DNA from: CAZQGJ01 sp964592905
GTDB taxonomy: Bacteria; Patescibacteriota; UBA1384; CAYGGE01
Length of the DNA: 7,750 bases
Direction of reading: 5' to 3'
Assembly: GCA_964592905.1 (NCBI GenBank)
Contig: CAZQGJ010000036.1
Location: 1-7,750 of the forward strand
Part shown: positions 1 through 5,908 of the stretch, one piece after another
Layout: the number at the start of each line of letters is the position of its first letter
Position numbering within the stretch: position 1 is the stretch's first letter
Program-made: the position numbers and the translations under genes
The notes under the pieces: model-generated
Told to the model about the DNA's origin: nothing
The model's input: the letters and a program-made list of their open reading frames with translations, nothing else
Databases searched by the model: none

Positions 1-338
1 AGTCCTGTCGGAATCAGATTGTCCTCGCTCAAGCCCTCGAGAGCGGTGATCTCGATCTGGGGCGACTCGACTGGAAAGAGAGTCTTGAACTCCTCACCGC
101 GCAAGGCCTGTTCATAAGCGATGGGCAAGACGCGTTCGAGCATCGAGTTAATGACGGTGCCGTTGCCAACCTTGGCAATAACGAGCGAGCGAGGGGCCTG
201 ACCCTGTCGAAAACCCTTGATCTCGACTCCGGCCTTGACCTCGGCTAAAGCCAGCTCATACTGTTCGGCTAAAAGGGCTTGGTCGACGGTTAATTCAAAA
301 CGAATACGGGATTGAGGTAGTTTTTCAATTTTAATCAT
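1..338 (-). CDS. tig: trigger factor, N-terminal part (partial)
   Basis: Trigger factor is the ribosome-bound chaperone and peptidyl-prolyl isomerase that meets nascent chains at the exit tunnel. I translated 112 residues from the ATG at 338; the gene runs off the left edge, so only the ribosome-binding domain and the start of what follows are visible. The family signature for docking on ribosomal protein L23 is clear as GFRQGQAP at residues 42-49, matching the usual GFRxGxxP, in an opening typical of the family (MIKIEKLPQSRIRFEL, with a predicted strand then helix). The gene is last of the minus-strand series, 31 nt after the pgk stop. There is no Shine-Dalgarno sequence. A promoter sits right against the start codon and predicts a leaderless message. 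The PPIase and C-terminal domains cannot be checked here. Confidence 0.9.
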   Translation of the reverse strand, partial: MIKIEKLPQSRIRFELTVDQALLAEQYELALAEVKAGVEIKGFRQGQAPRSLVIAKVGNGTVINSMLERVLPIAYEQALRGEEFKTLFPVESPQIEITALEGLSEDNLIPTG

Positions 339-373
339 GGAGCGAGTATAACGCAGACCTGTTATCCGGTCAA
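339..373 (-). promoter_or_regulatory. sigma-70-like promoter for tig, predicted leaderless start
   Basis: On the minus strand TTGACC (373-368) is followed by exactly 17 nt and then TATACT (350-345), five of six consensus matches in each hexamer. Six bases separate the -10 from the ATG at 338, so the expected transcription start falls on the A of the start codon. The -35 hexamer contains the TGA stop codon of pgk (372-370). The promoter would give tig its own transcription in addition to readthrough from the operon; no terminator lies between pgk and tig. Confidence 0.75.
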
Positions 374-1536
374 GTTGCAGGTTGCGTCGAGAGCGCCTGA
401 TAGGCCGGTAGCGGCTGATTGGCTAGATAGGTCAGAGCCGCCCCACCGCCGGTCGAGACATAATCCATCTTGTCGAGTAGCTTGAAGCGGGCTAAATCAG
501 TCGCGGTATCGCCGCCGCCAATCAGCTTGATCGCCTTGGCATCGGCCAGGGCGCGAGCCAAAGCCTGACTGCCGACAGCCGAGCTCGGCTGCTCGCAGAT
601 ACCCAAGCTACCGGCCCAGAAGACTAAGCCGGCCTCGTTAATCGCCTCGATATATTGCTGGATAGTGCGTGGTCCGAGGTCGACAATCCGATCGTCCTCG
701 ATTTGATAATCGGTCGGCAAACTCAGTTTGGCGGCGAATTCAGGATCAGCCAAAAGTTTCTTCGCTAGCGGTAAATAATCAGGGTCGCTTACCGAACGGC
801 CGATATCTTCTCCTTTAGCCTCGAGAAAGACATTGGCCACCACGCCGCCCAACAAGATACGGTCAGCTAGTTTAGCTAGTTCTGGTAAGAGACCGAGCTT
901 CTCGGGTAGCTTTGCGCCGCCGATAATCAAGAGGTGCGGCCGTCTTTGGCTACTCCCCTCTTTAAGTAAGTTCAGATGGGCTAACTCTTCGGCAAATCTG
1001 AGGCCGAGATAGCTCGGCACCAGCCCCGCCACTCCAGAAGTCGAGACCGACTGCCGATGAGCCGTACCAAACGACTCGTTGACAAAGTAATCTACTTGCT
1101 CAGTTAAGAGCCGAGCCAGTCCCCGCTCGTTCGCCTCTTCCGAGGCATCGAAGCGCAGATTTTCTAACAGACGAATGTTCTGACAGAGCTGATACTGAGT
1201 CTCGAAGATTGGCGACTCGACTGCCTCGGGTTGGTGTCGAACGATGCGCGGCCGAGAGTAACCGGTCAACAGCGCTGTTAAACGACGGGCGATCGGCAAC
1301 AGCCGTAAATCAGCCATGCGACGGCCGTTCGGCCGGCCCAGATGAGTGATCAGTGTGAGCTGTTGATCGGCCTGACTCAACAGTTTGAGAGTCGGCAGGG
1401 CGGCCTTAAGCCGCCAGTCATCGACTAACTGACCGTTCTTGTCGAGCTCTAAATCAGCGTCGATTCTGACCAGAGCCCGTTGGCCGGGCTGAAAGTGACG
1501 AGAGCTAATCAGAGCTGGTTTGGAGTGGCTACTCAT
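370..1536 (-). CDS. pgk: phosphoglycerate kinase, divergent
   Basis: This cytoplasmic glycolytic enzyme makes ATP and 3-phosphoglycerate from 1,3-bisphosphoglycerate and ADP. At 388 residues it is full length for bacteria. Family blocks run in order: VRIDADLEL (23-31), DDWRLKAALPT (39-49), THLGRPNG (64-71, with H65 and R68 for substrate), LRFDASEE (127-134), NESFGTAHR (153-161), GGAKLPEK (206-213, both lysines kept), LLGGVVANVF (228-237), FWAGSLGICE (306-315), IGGGDTATD (339-347) and STGGGA (361-366). Oddities: the usual DFN of the first block is DAD, and the usual WNGP of the nucleotide site is WAGS, so two normally invariant asparagines are replaced, while E315, D343 and the glycine loops remain. 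The start overlaps the permease stop by 8 nt (ATGAGTAG). No clear ribosome binding site precedes it, so translational coupling is likely. A fold-retaining paralogue with altered kinetics cannot be excluded. Confidence 0.93.
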   Translation of the reverse strand: MSSHSKPALISSRHFQPGQRALVRIDADLELDKNGQLVDDWRLKAALPTLKLLSQADQQLTLITHLGRPNGRRMADLRLLPIARRLTALLTGYSRPRIVRHQPEAVESPIFETQYQLCQNIRLLENLRFDASEEANERGLARLLTEQVDYFVNESFGTAHRQSVSTSGVAGLVPSYLGLRFAEELAHLNLLKEGSSQRRPHLLIIGGAKLPEKLGLLPELAKLADRILLGGVVANVFLEAKGEDIGRSVSDPDYLPLAKKLLADPEFAAKLSLPTDYQIEDDRIVDLGPRTIQQYIEAINEAGLVFWAGSLGICEQPSSAVGSQALARALADAKAIKLIGGGDTATDLARFKLLDKMDYVSTGGGAALTYLANQPLPAYQALSTQPAT

Positions 1537-2716
1537 ACCGCAAGGCGTTCAGCGGGTTGAGTTTAGCGGCGCGGTTGGCCGGATATATGCCGGTGGCAAT
1601 GGCCAAGACGATGGGAAAGATCAAGGCCGCCGCCAACAATAACGGTGGGTATTGAAAGATCGGCAAGGCGGCGGCCGCATTGAGCCGCGCCGCCTGATTA
1701 AAGGCAAACTCCAAAAGCCAGTTAAAGCCCAGTGACAGAGTAATGCCAGCCATACCGCCAAAGAAACCCAGGATCGAGGCCTCGGTCAAAAAGAGCTGGC
1801 GCACGGCGCGATTAGTTACACCAATCGCCTTCATGATGCCAATTTCGCGAGTCCGCTCGATGAGGGCGATAGTCAGGGTATTAAACATGCCGATCGAGGC
1901 GACCATCAGGGCAATGAAGCCCAAAGTCGCCAAACCGATCGTCACGTAGCCAAAGATTCGCCGGGCTTCGTCTAGCTGCTTGATCAGGGACTGAACCTTG
2001 TAGCCTTGAGCGATTAGGCTAGCTTGCAACGGTTCGATCGAGGCCCGATCTTCGGCTAAAACCTTGACGCTTTGGTAGTTCAACTGACTGGCCTCGCCCA
2101 TTAGGCTAACCGGCAGATAAGCGATCGGGCTATCCCCTAAATCGGCCGAGATACCGACGACGGTCAGCCCCTCGAGTGTGGCGCTCTCGGTTGGTCGATC
2201 GGGTAAATCGTAACTCAACTTAACCGTTTGACCTAAAACGGATTCGGGCGTCAGATCCAAAAGCGTTACCAAGCGTCGCGAGATGACGATCTGTCGGCTG
2301 TCCGAGGCAAAGAATTCGCCGCGAATTAAACTGACCCCATCGAGCTCAAAATAGCCAGGTGTCGAGGCGATTAAAGAAACCTCAGCCAGATTACCGGCTA
2401 AGCTCAAGCGTCCGGCTAAGTTCTGGATCGGCACAGCCTTGATGACGCCTGGCGCTTGACTGATCTTTTGTAAATTAGCTAAATCAAGCACACGCGGTGC
2501 GCTGGCGTCGTCGTTCGAAGCGGTAACATCGAGCGAGAGTAACGACTTAGAGGCGGTAATTCGACCAATAACAATATCTTGCAGGCCAAAACCCAGGCCA
2601 ACTAAAGAGATAATTAACGAGATAGCGACGCCGATACCTAAAATTGTCAGCGTACTTCTCAACCAGTTGACACGAATCATCCGGGCCGAGATACGAATTA
2701 TATCGATCAAGCGCAT
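1529..2716 (-). CDS. FtsX/MacB-family ABC transporter permease
   Basis: This is an inner-membrane permease of the MacB/LolC/FtsX superfamily, 395 residues, with the standard four-helix layout: one helix near residues 21-45, a large extracytoplasmic MacB-type core (about 50-250), then three helices near 255-280, 312-335 and 357-378. The hallmark cytoplasmic coupling segment ERTREIGIMKAIG lies at 287-299 and the family's C-terminal signature (PANRAAKLNPLNALRYE) closes the protein. Members of this family do not carry substrates through the membrane; they use ATP hydrolysis to move the outer domain, acting on lipoproteins, peptides or cell-wall enzymes. The start ATG at 2716 has a GGAG site 8 nt upstream (2728-2725). 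It follows the ATPase gene after 69 nt and overlaps pgk by 8 nt. The substrate is unknown; the secreted fn3 protein upstream is the obvious candidate partner. Confidence 0.92.
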   Translation of the reverse strand: MRLIDIIRISARMIRVNWLRSTLTILGIGVAISLIISLVGLGFGLQDIVIGRITASKSLLSLDVTASNDDASAPRVLDLANLQKISQAPGVIKAVPIQNLAGRLSLAGNLAEVSLIASTPGYFELDGVSLIRGEFFASDSRQIVISRRLVTLLDLTPESVLGQTVKLSYDLPDRPTESATLEGLTVVGISADLGDSPIAYLPVSLMGEASQLNYQSVKVLAEDRASIEPLQASLIAQGYKVQSLIKQLDEARRIFGYVTIGLATLGFIALMVASIGMFNTLTIALIERTREIGIMKAIGVTNRAVRQLFLTEASILGFFGGMAGITLSLGFNWLLEFAFNQAARLNAAAALPIFQYPPLLLAAALIFPIVLAIATGIYPANRAAKLNPLNALRYE

Positions 2717-2722
2717 CAGGCG

Positions 2723-2728
2723 TTCTCC
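2723..2728 (-). promoter_or_regulatory. ribosome binding site of the permease gene
   Basis: GGAGAA on the minus strand, with GGAG 8 nt before the ATG at 2716. It is the only clear Shine-Dalgarno sequence in the five-gene minus-strand series, and it fixes the permease start. An upstream ATG at 2730 runs straight into a stop codon. Confidence 0.6.
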
Positions 2729-2731
2729 ATA

Positions 2732-2745
2732 GACAGCTGGCTGTC
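2732..2745 (-). repeat. small hairpin before the permease ribosome binding site
   Basis: GACAGC and GCTGTC form perfect 6-base arms around a 2-base centre; in RNA this would be a 5-bp stem with a CTGG loop. It lies 3-4 nt upstream of the GGAGAA site in the ATPase-permease gap. It may affect permease translation or processing of the message, but it is short and could be chance. Confidence 0.4.
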
Positions 2746-2792
2746 CCAGCGTAGGCTAACCCAGTGCAAACTAGCGCAGTGCCAACTAACGC
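2733..2792 (-). repeat. decaying 15-bp tandem repeat in the ATPase-permease gap
   Basis: Four 15-nt units can be laid end to end on the minus strand. GCGTTAGTTGGCACT (2792-2778) and GCGCTAGTTTGCACT (2777-2763) agree at 13 of 15 positions. GGGTTAGCCTACGCT (2762-2748) agrees with the first at 9 of 15, and the fourth unit (2747-2733) is barely recognisable. The first unit contains the TAG stop of the ATPase gene. Because the period is a multiple of three, units 2 and 3 carry the same in-frame TAG. Replication slippage at the gene end is the simplest origin. Confidence 0.55.
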
Positions 2793-3619
2793 ATCGCATA
2801 AGCACCCTCATTCGCCTTAAAATCCGCCAACTTCTGAAAGCTCTTCTCGCTGACCGCTGGCGGAACCGTACTGGGGTCGTGACTGATATACTCTTGCTTC
2901 TGAATCTGGCCATCGCGCATATAGATTACCCGCGTGGCAAAGCTCAAATAGTTGGGGTTGTGAGTAACTAAAATAATGGTGTGTTTAGAGCGATAGTGGA
3001 GACCGTGGAGGATCTGCATCACCGCATCGGCCGATTTAGTGTCGAGGTTGCCGGTCGGTTCGTCGATCAATAGAAATTGAGGATTATTAATCAAGGCTCG
3101 GGCAATAGCTACGCGTTGCTGTTCACCGCCCGAGATCTCGTTCGGGTGACGGTTAGCATAGGCTTCGAGCTTAAATAGTTTCAGTAGTTCGAGCGCCCGT
3201 TTGCGGCGAGGCTGATACCGCACACCGCTAGCCGACTGGGGCAAGGCCACATTTTCCCAGACCGAGAGCGATTTAATTAAATTAAAGGTTTGAAAGACGA
3301 TTCCCATCCGCAGTCGATGATACGAGGCTAACTCTTCGTCAGTTAAGCGCGAGAGATCTTGTCCGCCGACGCTAATAGTCCCCCAGGTTGGGCGCTCGAG
3401 ACCAGCCAACAGGTTAAGCAAGCTCGACTTGCCCGAACCAGATGGACCAAAGATAATCACAAACTCACCGGGCGAGACGGTAAAGGTCAGTTCACGCAAA
3501 ATGAGCTGATTATTATCTAGCGGATCCTCACCATAGGTCTTACTGACCGACTGAACCGAGATCAGAGGCGGTTGATCGCTCTCTGGCGTGAGGCCGATAG
3601 TTTTAATGGCAGCTGACAT
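2786..3619 (-). CDS. ABC transporter ATP-binding protein, MacB/LolD type
   Basis: This is the cytoplasmic ATPase that powers the adjacent FtsX-type permease; 277 residues form one complete nucleotide-binding domain. Visible motifs are Walker A GPSGSGKSS (58-66), Q-loop Q110 in GIVFQTFNL, signature ISGGEQQRVAIARAL (162-176), Walker B FLLIDEPTG with catalytic E187, D-loop NLD (191-193) and switch H220 in LVTHNP. The LDEL-like loop LSRLTDEELASYHR before the Q-loop and the DEPTGNLD sequence are typical of the LolD/MacB/FtsE branch. About 20 extra residues precede the domain and about 35 follow the last strand; the tail (DPSTVPPAVSEKS onward) is unassigned. The gene starts 11 nt after the fn3 stop with only a weak ribosome site. 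Its stop lies in a 15-bp tandem repeat, so the tail may have changed length recently. Confidence 0.94.
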   Translation of the reverse strand: MSAAIKTIGLTPESDQPPLISVQSVSKTYGEDPLDNNQLILRELTFTVSPGEFVIIFGPSGSGKSSLLNLLAGLERPTWGTISVGGQDLSRLTDEELASYHRLRMGIVFQTFNLIKSLSVWENVALPQSASGVRYQPRRKRALELLKLFKLEAYANRHPNEISGGEQQRVAIARALINNPQFLLIDEPTGNLDTKSADAVMQILHGLHYRSKHTIILVTHNPNYLSFATRVIYMRDGQIQKQEYISHDPSTVPPAVSEKSFQKLADFKANEGAYAMR

Positions 3620-3630
3620 AGTGCGTAAAC

Positions 3631-4995
3631 CTAGCCGCCCTCAAAGATGCGAATCAGCCAGCCAAAGGAGCCCATCAACCCGTCAACGATTAGTTCAAAG
3701 ATCGACTTGGTGTTCTTAGGCGTGGTAAAGCTAATCTCTTGATTGGCGGTATTGCCAAAGGGATCGACAGAGTGGACAGTTAGTTTATAAGGAGTCAAAG
3801 GACTCAAATCCCCCGAGGCTAAGAGCTCTTGTTGCAACTGAAAGGCGGTGCCACCGGCCACTTCTTTAATCGTGGCGTTGCCCGATTTGGCCTGCAACTG
3901 ACCAGAGCTTTTGGCTGGCTCATTAGTAATCCATTTTGCCCGCAGTATCAACTGGTCGCTAGAGCGCTCGACGGTGACCTTGAGATCTTTAATTTCAGGG
4001 GCGGTCGTATCGGTCGCGGTCGTAAACTCTTTGCTCTCGGTCTTGATCTGTTTACCCTGTTGATCGGTGGCCGTCAATGTATAGCGGTATGTCGAGTTAC
4101 CGACTAATCCCGAAAGGGACAGTTGATGAGTTTTAAGGTAGGCGCTATCGCCGGCGGTCTGCTTACCGCGCTTGGCCAGATCGTCAACCGGCTGAAACTC
4201 GATCAAGCCCGAGGTCGCCGTATTAGTGGTCCAGATAAAGTCCACCGCATTGGCTCCGCTCGGCACCGCCTTGACTGAAACGAACTTAGGTTCGGCAATC
4301 GTGGCAAAGCCCATGTCTGAGCTACTCTGCGAGTTACCATCCGAGGCCTCGGCAATAATTCGCAGGTGATATTCGACCCCAGACTTGAGGCCGGTCAGCT
4401 GCACGGTGTGATCCTTGGTGTACTCTTTACTGAGGTTGGTACTCTCGCCGTAGGCGGCGGTAGTACCATATTCGATCTGCGTCGTAGTCGGACGACCCGT
4501 TTTCCAGGTAATCAAAGCTCGATCGTAACCGATATCGCTAATCTTAACGGCGTTAATACCCGACTCTGCCGTCGTGGTGGCGGTAAAATCGGCCGACTCA
4601 ACGGTTGCCCCGTCGTCGCTACGTGAAACGACCTGTAGATGATAGAGGGTTTCTGGCGTCAGGCCAGGGATAGTCACCTGATGCGAGGTTGAGGTTTCGG
4701 TAGTACCGGCCTCGAGGCCATAAGCTGTCGTCTTGCCGTAACGAACTGTCGAGCTTGAAGCCTGATCGGTTTTCCAGGCAACGGTTAGCTTAGTCGCATC
4801 GAAGGCAGTGACTGTCGGACCCTCGGTAATCTGTGCCTTGGTTGAAGCGGTCCCGACAATCGAGGTCGCCACATAGATATCGGTGAGTTGAAAGTTACTC
4901 GAGCTGGCCTGAATCGCCAAAGCTGAACTAATCGGCCATAATAGACCGATAGTCAGTAGTAACGACGCAACCTTAACTCCCCCTTGTTGGAACAT
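3631..4995 (-). CDS. exported protein with four fibronectin type III-like domains
   Basis: This is a secreted or surface protein of 454 residues. An N-terminal signal peptide (hydrophobic 9-20, likely cleavage after SALA at residue 27) is followed by a linker and four Ig-like fibronectin type III repeats at about 58-143, 147-233, 236-327 and 332-426. Each has the conserved core WKTDQASSSTVRYG (74-87), WKTGRPTTTQIEYG (164-177), WTTNTATSGLIEF (255-267) or WITNEPAKSSG (355-365), then a GLTPxTxYHL-type strand. The first two also share an AYG motif. The tail (431-454) is a hydrophobic or amphipathic stretch containing one Asp, possibly a membrane anchor. No catalytic domain is visible, so adhesion, scaffolding or a cell-envelope role is likelier than an enzyme. 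It opens the series and is probably co-transcribed with the ABC pair, which may export or act on it. The message is predicted to be leaderless. Confidence 0.85.
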   Translation of the reverse strand: MFQQGGVKVASLLLTIGLLWPISSALAIQASSSNFQLTDIYVATSIVGTASTKAQITEGPTVTAFDATKLTVAWKTDQASSSTVRYGKTTAYGLEAGTTETSTSHQVTIPGLTPETLYHLQVVSRSDDGATVESADFTATTTAESGINAVKISDIGYDRALITWKTGRPTTTQIEYGTTAAYGESTNLSKEYTKDHTVQLTGLKSGVEYHLRIIAEASDGNSQSSSDMGFATIAEPKFVSVKAVPSGANAVDFIWTTNTATSGLIEFQPVDDLAKRGKQTAGDSAYLKTHQLSLSGLVGNSTYRYTLTATDQQGKQIKTESKEFTTATDTTAPEIKDLKVTVERSSDQLILRAKWITNEPAKSSGQLQAKSGNATIKEVAGGTAFQLQQELLASGDLSPLTPYKLTVHSVDPFGNTANQEISFTTPKNTKSIFELIVDGLMGSFGWLIRIFEGG

Positions 4996-5030
4996 AGATC
5001 TATCTTAGCAACTCACTTTAGAGCTGACTA
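4996..5030 (-). promoter_or_regulatory. promoter of the fn3-ABC-pgk series, predicted leaderless start
   Basis: On the minus strand TAAGAT (5007-5002) is preceded by TGC, giving an extended -10 (TGn). A weak -35, TAGTCA (5030-5025, four of six matches), stands 17 nt upstream. Only 6 nt (AGATCT) separate the -10 from the ATG at 4995, so transcription should begin at the start codon. There is no Shine-Dalgarno sequence. The spacing is the same as at the tig start. Confidence 0.6.
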
Positions 5031-5080
5031 GTGGTTAGTGTGAAGTATCTTTGCGTCCGTAATAGAACTCATTCTATATC

Positions 5081-5114
5081 AAAAAGCCCCAATGGAAAAA
5101 TCCACTGGGGCTTT
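5081..5114 (-). terminator. intrinsic terminator after the NUDIX gene
   Basis: A 14-pair stem (arms 5114-5101 and 5096-5083, AAAA/TTTT loop at 5097-5100) is followed on the minus strand by a T-run. The one imperfect position is a G-U wobble in minus-strand RNA but an A-C mismatch in plus-strand RNA, which shows the minus sense is the selected one. The stem begins 19 nt after the NUDIX stop codon and insulates that transcript from the fn3 promoter. Confidence 0.85.
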
Positions 5115-5133
5115 AGTTAGGCAGGACACTCGG

Positions 5134-5598
5134 TCACTGTCGTAACGCGGTTTGAATAACCGCCCTGGTTGCGTCCGAGATGTTCAATGTGTTGAAGGCA
5201 TCGTCGGACGGCGCAAGACAGTAATGCGCCTGGTGTTCAGTTGGCTCCAGCTTGATTTCATCTGGGGCAGTTTGGACGAGAAAGTTAAACTGCCTCGTCT
5301 TCTTGCCGGATCCAGACGTGTAATCAAACAAGCTGAGATAGGCTAGAATTGAGGTAACGACAAGGCCGGTTTCCTCTCGTACTTCGCGTACAAGTGCCGT
5401 CAGCAGGTCTTCGCCTACATCCACCGTGCCACTTGGTAGCTCAACGAGTCCGCCCATGAAGTCGGATGGTAGCCGTTCTAGAAGCAGAAACTTGTCATCT
5501 ATACAGATGACTGCGCCGACGACCAGTTTCTGGACGCCGTCTCTTCGAGATTCAGCAACTAGTTGCTCGATGGAGTCGTGATCGACTTTTGACTGCAT
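5134..5598 (-). CDS. NUDIX hydrolase
   Basis: This cytoplasmic hydrolase should cleave a nucleoside diphosphate linked to some other group X. At 154 residues it is a single complete domain. The NUDIX box is perfect at residues 57-79: G57, five residues, E63, seven residues, then REVREETGL (71-79), giving the GX5EX7REUXEEXGU consensus with the metal-binding glutamates E75 and E76. Strands VVGAVICIDDKFLLLERL (26-43) and LVELPSGTV before the box are typical of MutT-like members. The substrate cannot be told; nucleotide-pool cleaning or sugar nucleotides are possible. The gene lies 19 nt behind a tRNA-Gly gene in the same direction with no separate terminator, and no Shine-Dalgarno sequence is present in the gap. 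It ends in its own intrinsic terminator. Confidence 0.93.
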   Translation of the reverse strand: MQSKVDHDSIEQLVAESRRDGVQKLVVGAVICIDDKFLLLERLPSDFMGGLVELPSGTVDVGEDLLTALVREVREETGLVVTSILAYLSLFDYTSGSGKKTRQFNFLVQTAPDEIKLEPTEHQAHYCLAPSDDAFNTLNISDATRAVIQTALRQ

Positions 5599-5617
5599 AT
5601 AAAGAAAAGACTAATAT

Positions 5618-5691
5618 TGGAGCGGGCAGCGGGAATCGAACCCGCCGCTTCTGCTTGGAAAGCAGACATATTACCACTATACGATGCCCGC
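5618..5691 (-). tRNA. tRNA-Gly (anticodon UCC), CCA encoded
   Basis: The 74-nt sequence folds completely: acceptor GCGGGCA with TGCCCGC (7 of 7 pairs), D-arm GTAT-AGTGGTA-ATAT, anticodon arm TCTGC-TTTCCAA-GCAGA with anticodon TCC, 4-nt variable loop and T-arm GCGGG-TTCGATT-CCCGC. The discriminator is U, as usual for bacterial glycine tRNA, and the CCA end is genome-encoded (5620-5618). It reads GGA and GGG codons. It is an ordinary glycine tRNA, not the UCA-anticodon type of lineages that reassign UGA. Confidence 0.97.
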
Positions 5692-5703
5692 CAGTTATGT
5701 TAA

Positions 5704-5732
5704 AAGATAGCTATGACAGTAACTTCTGTCAA
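5704..5732 (-). promoter_or_regulatory. sigma-70-like promoter for tRNA-Gly and the NUDIX gene
   Basis: On the minus strand a perfect -35 TTGACA (5732-5727) is followed by 17 nt and TATCTT (5709-5704, four of six matches). The predicted start near 5697 leaves a 6-nt leader before the mature tRNA 5' end at 5691. It is the best promoter found upstream of either gene and probably drives both. Confidence 0.7.
5714..5731. promoter_or_regulatory. dyad overlapping the tRNA-Gly promoter -35
   Basis: TGACAG (5714-5719) and CTGTCA (5726-5731) form perfect 6-base arms around a 6-base centre. The dyad covers five bases of the -35 hexamer and most of the spacer. It could be an operator for the tRNA-NUDIX promoter or for the divergent small gene at 5755. 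Such short dyads also occur by chance. Confidence 0.35.
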
Positions 5733-5754
5733 CCGGCCTCGAAAGTAAACCCAA

Positions 5755-5886
5755 ATGTTGGCCAAGCCTCGGCCGAGAGACTGGTTCAGTGTAGCGCTCG
5801 CCGTCCTAGCGTGCGTGATCATCTTCTCTGGAGTACTCGCGTTAGTACTGTTACTCTCTGCCTGCTTTCGCAGCGACAGCCCATGA
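5755..5886 (+). CDS. 43-residue membrane peptide or short lipopeptide
   Basis: A small gene of unknown function. The product has a basic N-terminus (MLAKPRPRD), a hydrophobic run from about residue 11 to 37 (FSVALAVLACVIIFSGVLAL then VLLLSAC) and a short polar tail FRSDSP. LSAC at 34-37 fits a lipobox, and VLAC at 17-20 is a second possible one, so it may be a single-pass membrane peptide or a lipopeptide with almost nothing after the modified cysteine. Support for a real gene comes from this composition, a clean stop (TGA 5884-5886) and a strong plus-strand terminator 22 nt later that has no other plus-strand gene to serve. Against it, there is no clear ribosome site or promoter. An in-frame stop at 5746 limits the start to ATG 5755 or TTG 5758. 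By shape it recalls lysis or release lipopeptides and type I toxins, but nothing here shows either function. Confidence 0.5.
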   Translation: MLAKPRPRDWFSVALAVLACVIIFSGVLALVLLLSACFRSDSP

Positions 5887-5908
5887 TGGGACTCGTCGAC
5901 CACTACTA

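Noticed and set aside
1743..1949. Plus-strand open frame inside the permease gene
   Set aside because: It is antisense to a clearly conserved permease C-terminus, with no ribosome site or family motif. The frames at 3829-4107 and 4366-4626 within the fn3 gene are rejected for the same reason.
2733..2792. CRISPR-like or IS-end repeat
   Set aside because: The units are adjacent without spacers, only 15 bp long and degenerate, and no associated genes are present.
2716..2913. 65-codon minus-strand reading frame with repeated SWH/SLHW/SLRW residues
   Set aside because: It overlaps the end of the ABC ATPase in another frame. The repetitive tail is only the 15-bp tandem repeat translated, and the composition is Arg/Trp-rich and not protein-like.
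5618..5691. UGA-to-glycine recoding lineage (SR1/Gracilibacteria type)
   Set aside because: The glycine tRNA has anticodon UCC, not UCA, and UGA ends the pgk, NUDIX and 43-codon frames.
5700..5903. 67-codon minus-strand frame opposite the 43-codon gene
   Set aside because: Polar, low-complexity composition with no motif. It would end in the tRNA promoter and has no terminator. The plus-strand frame explains the downstream terminator better.
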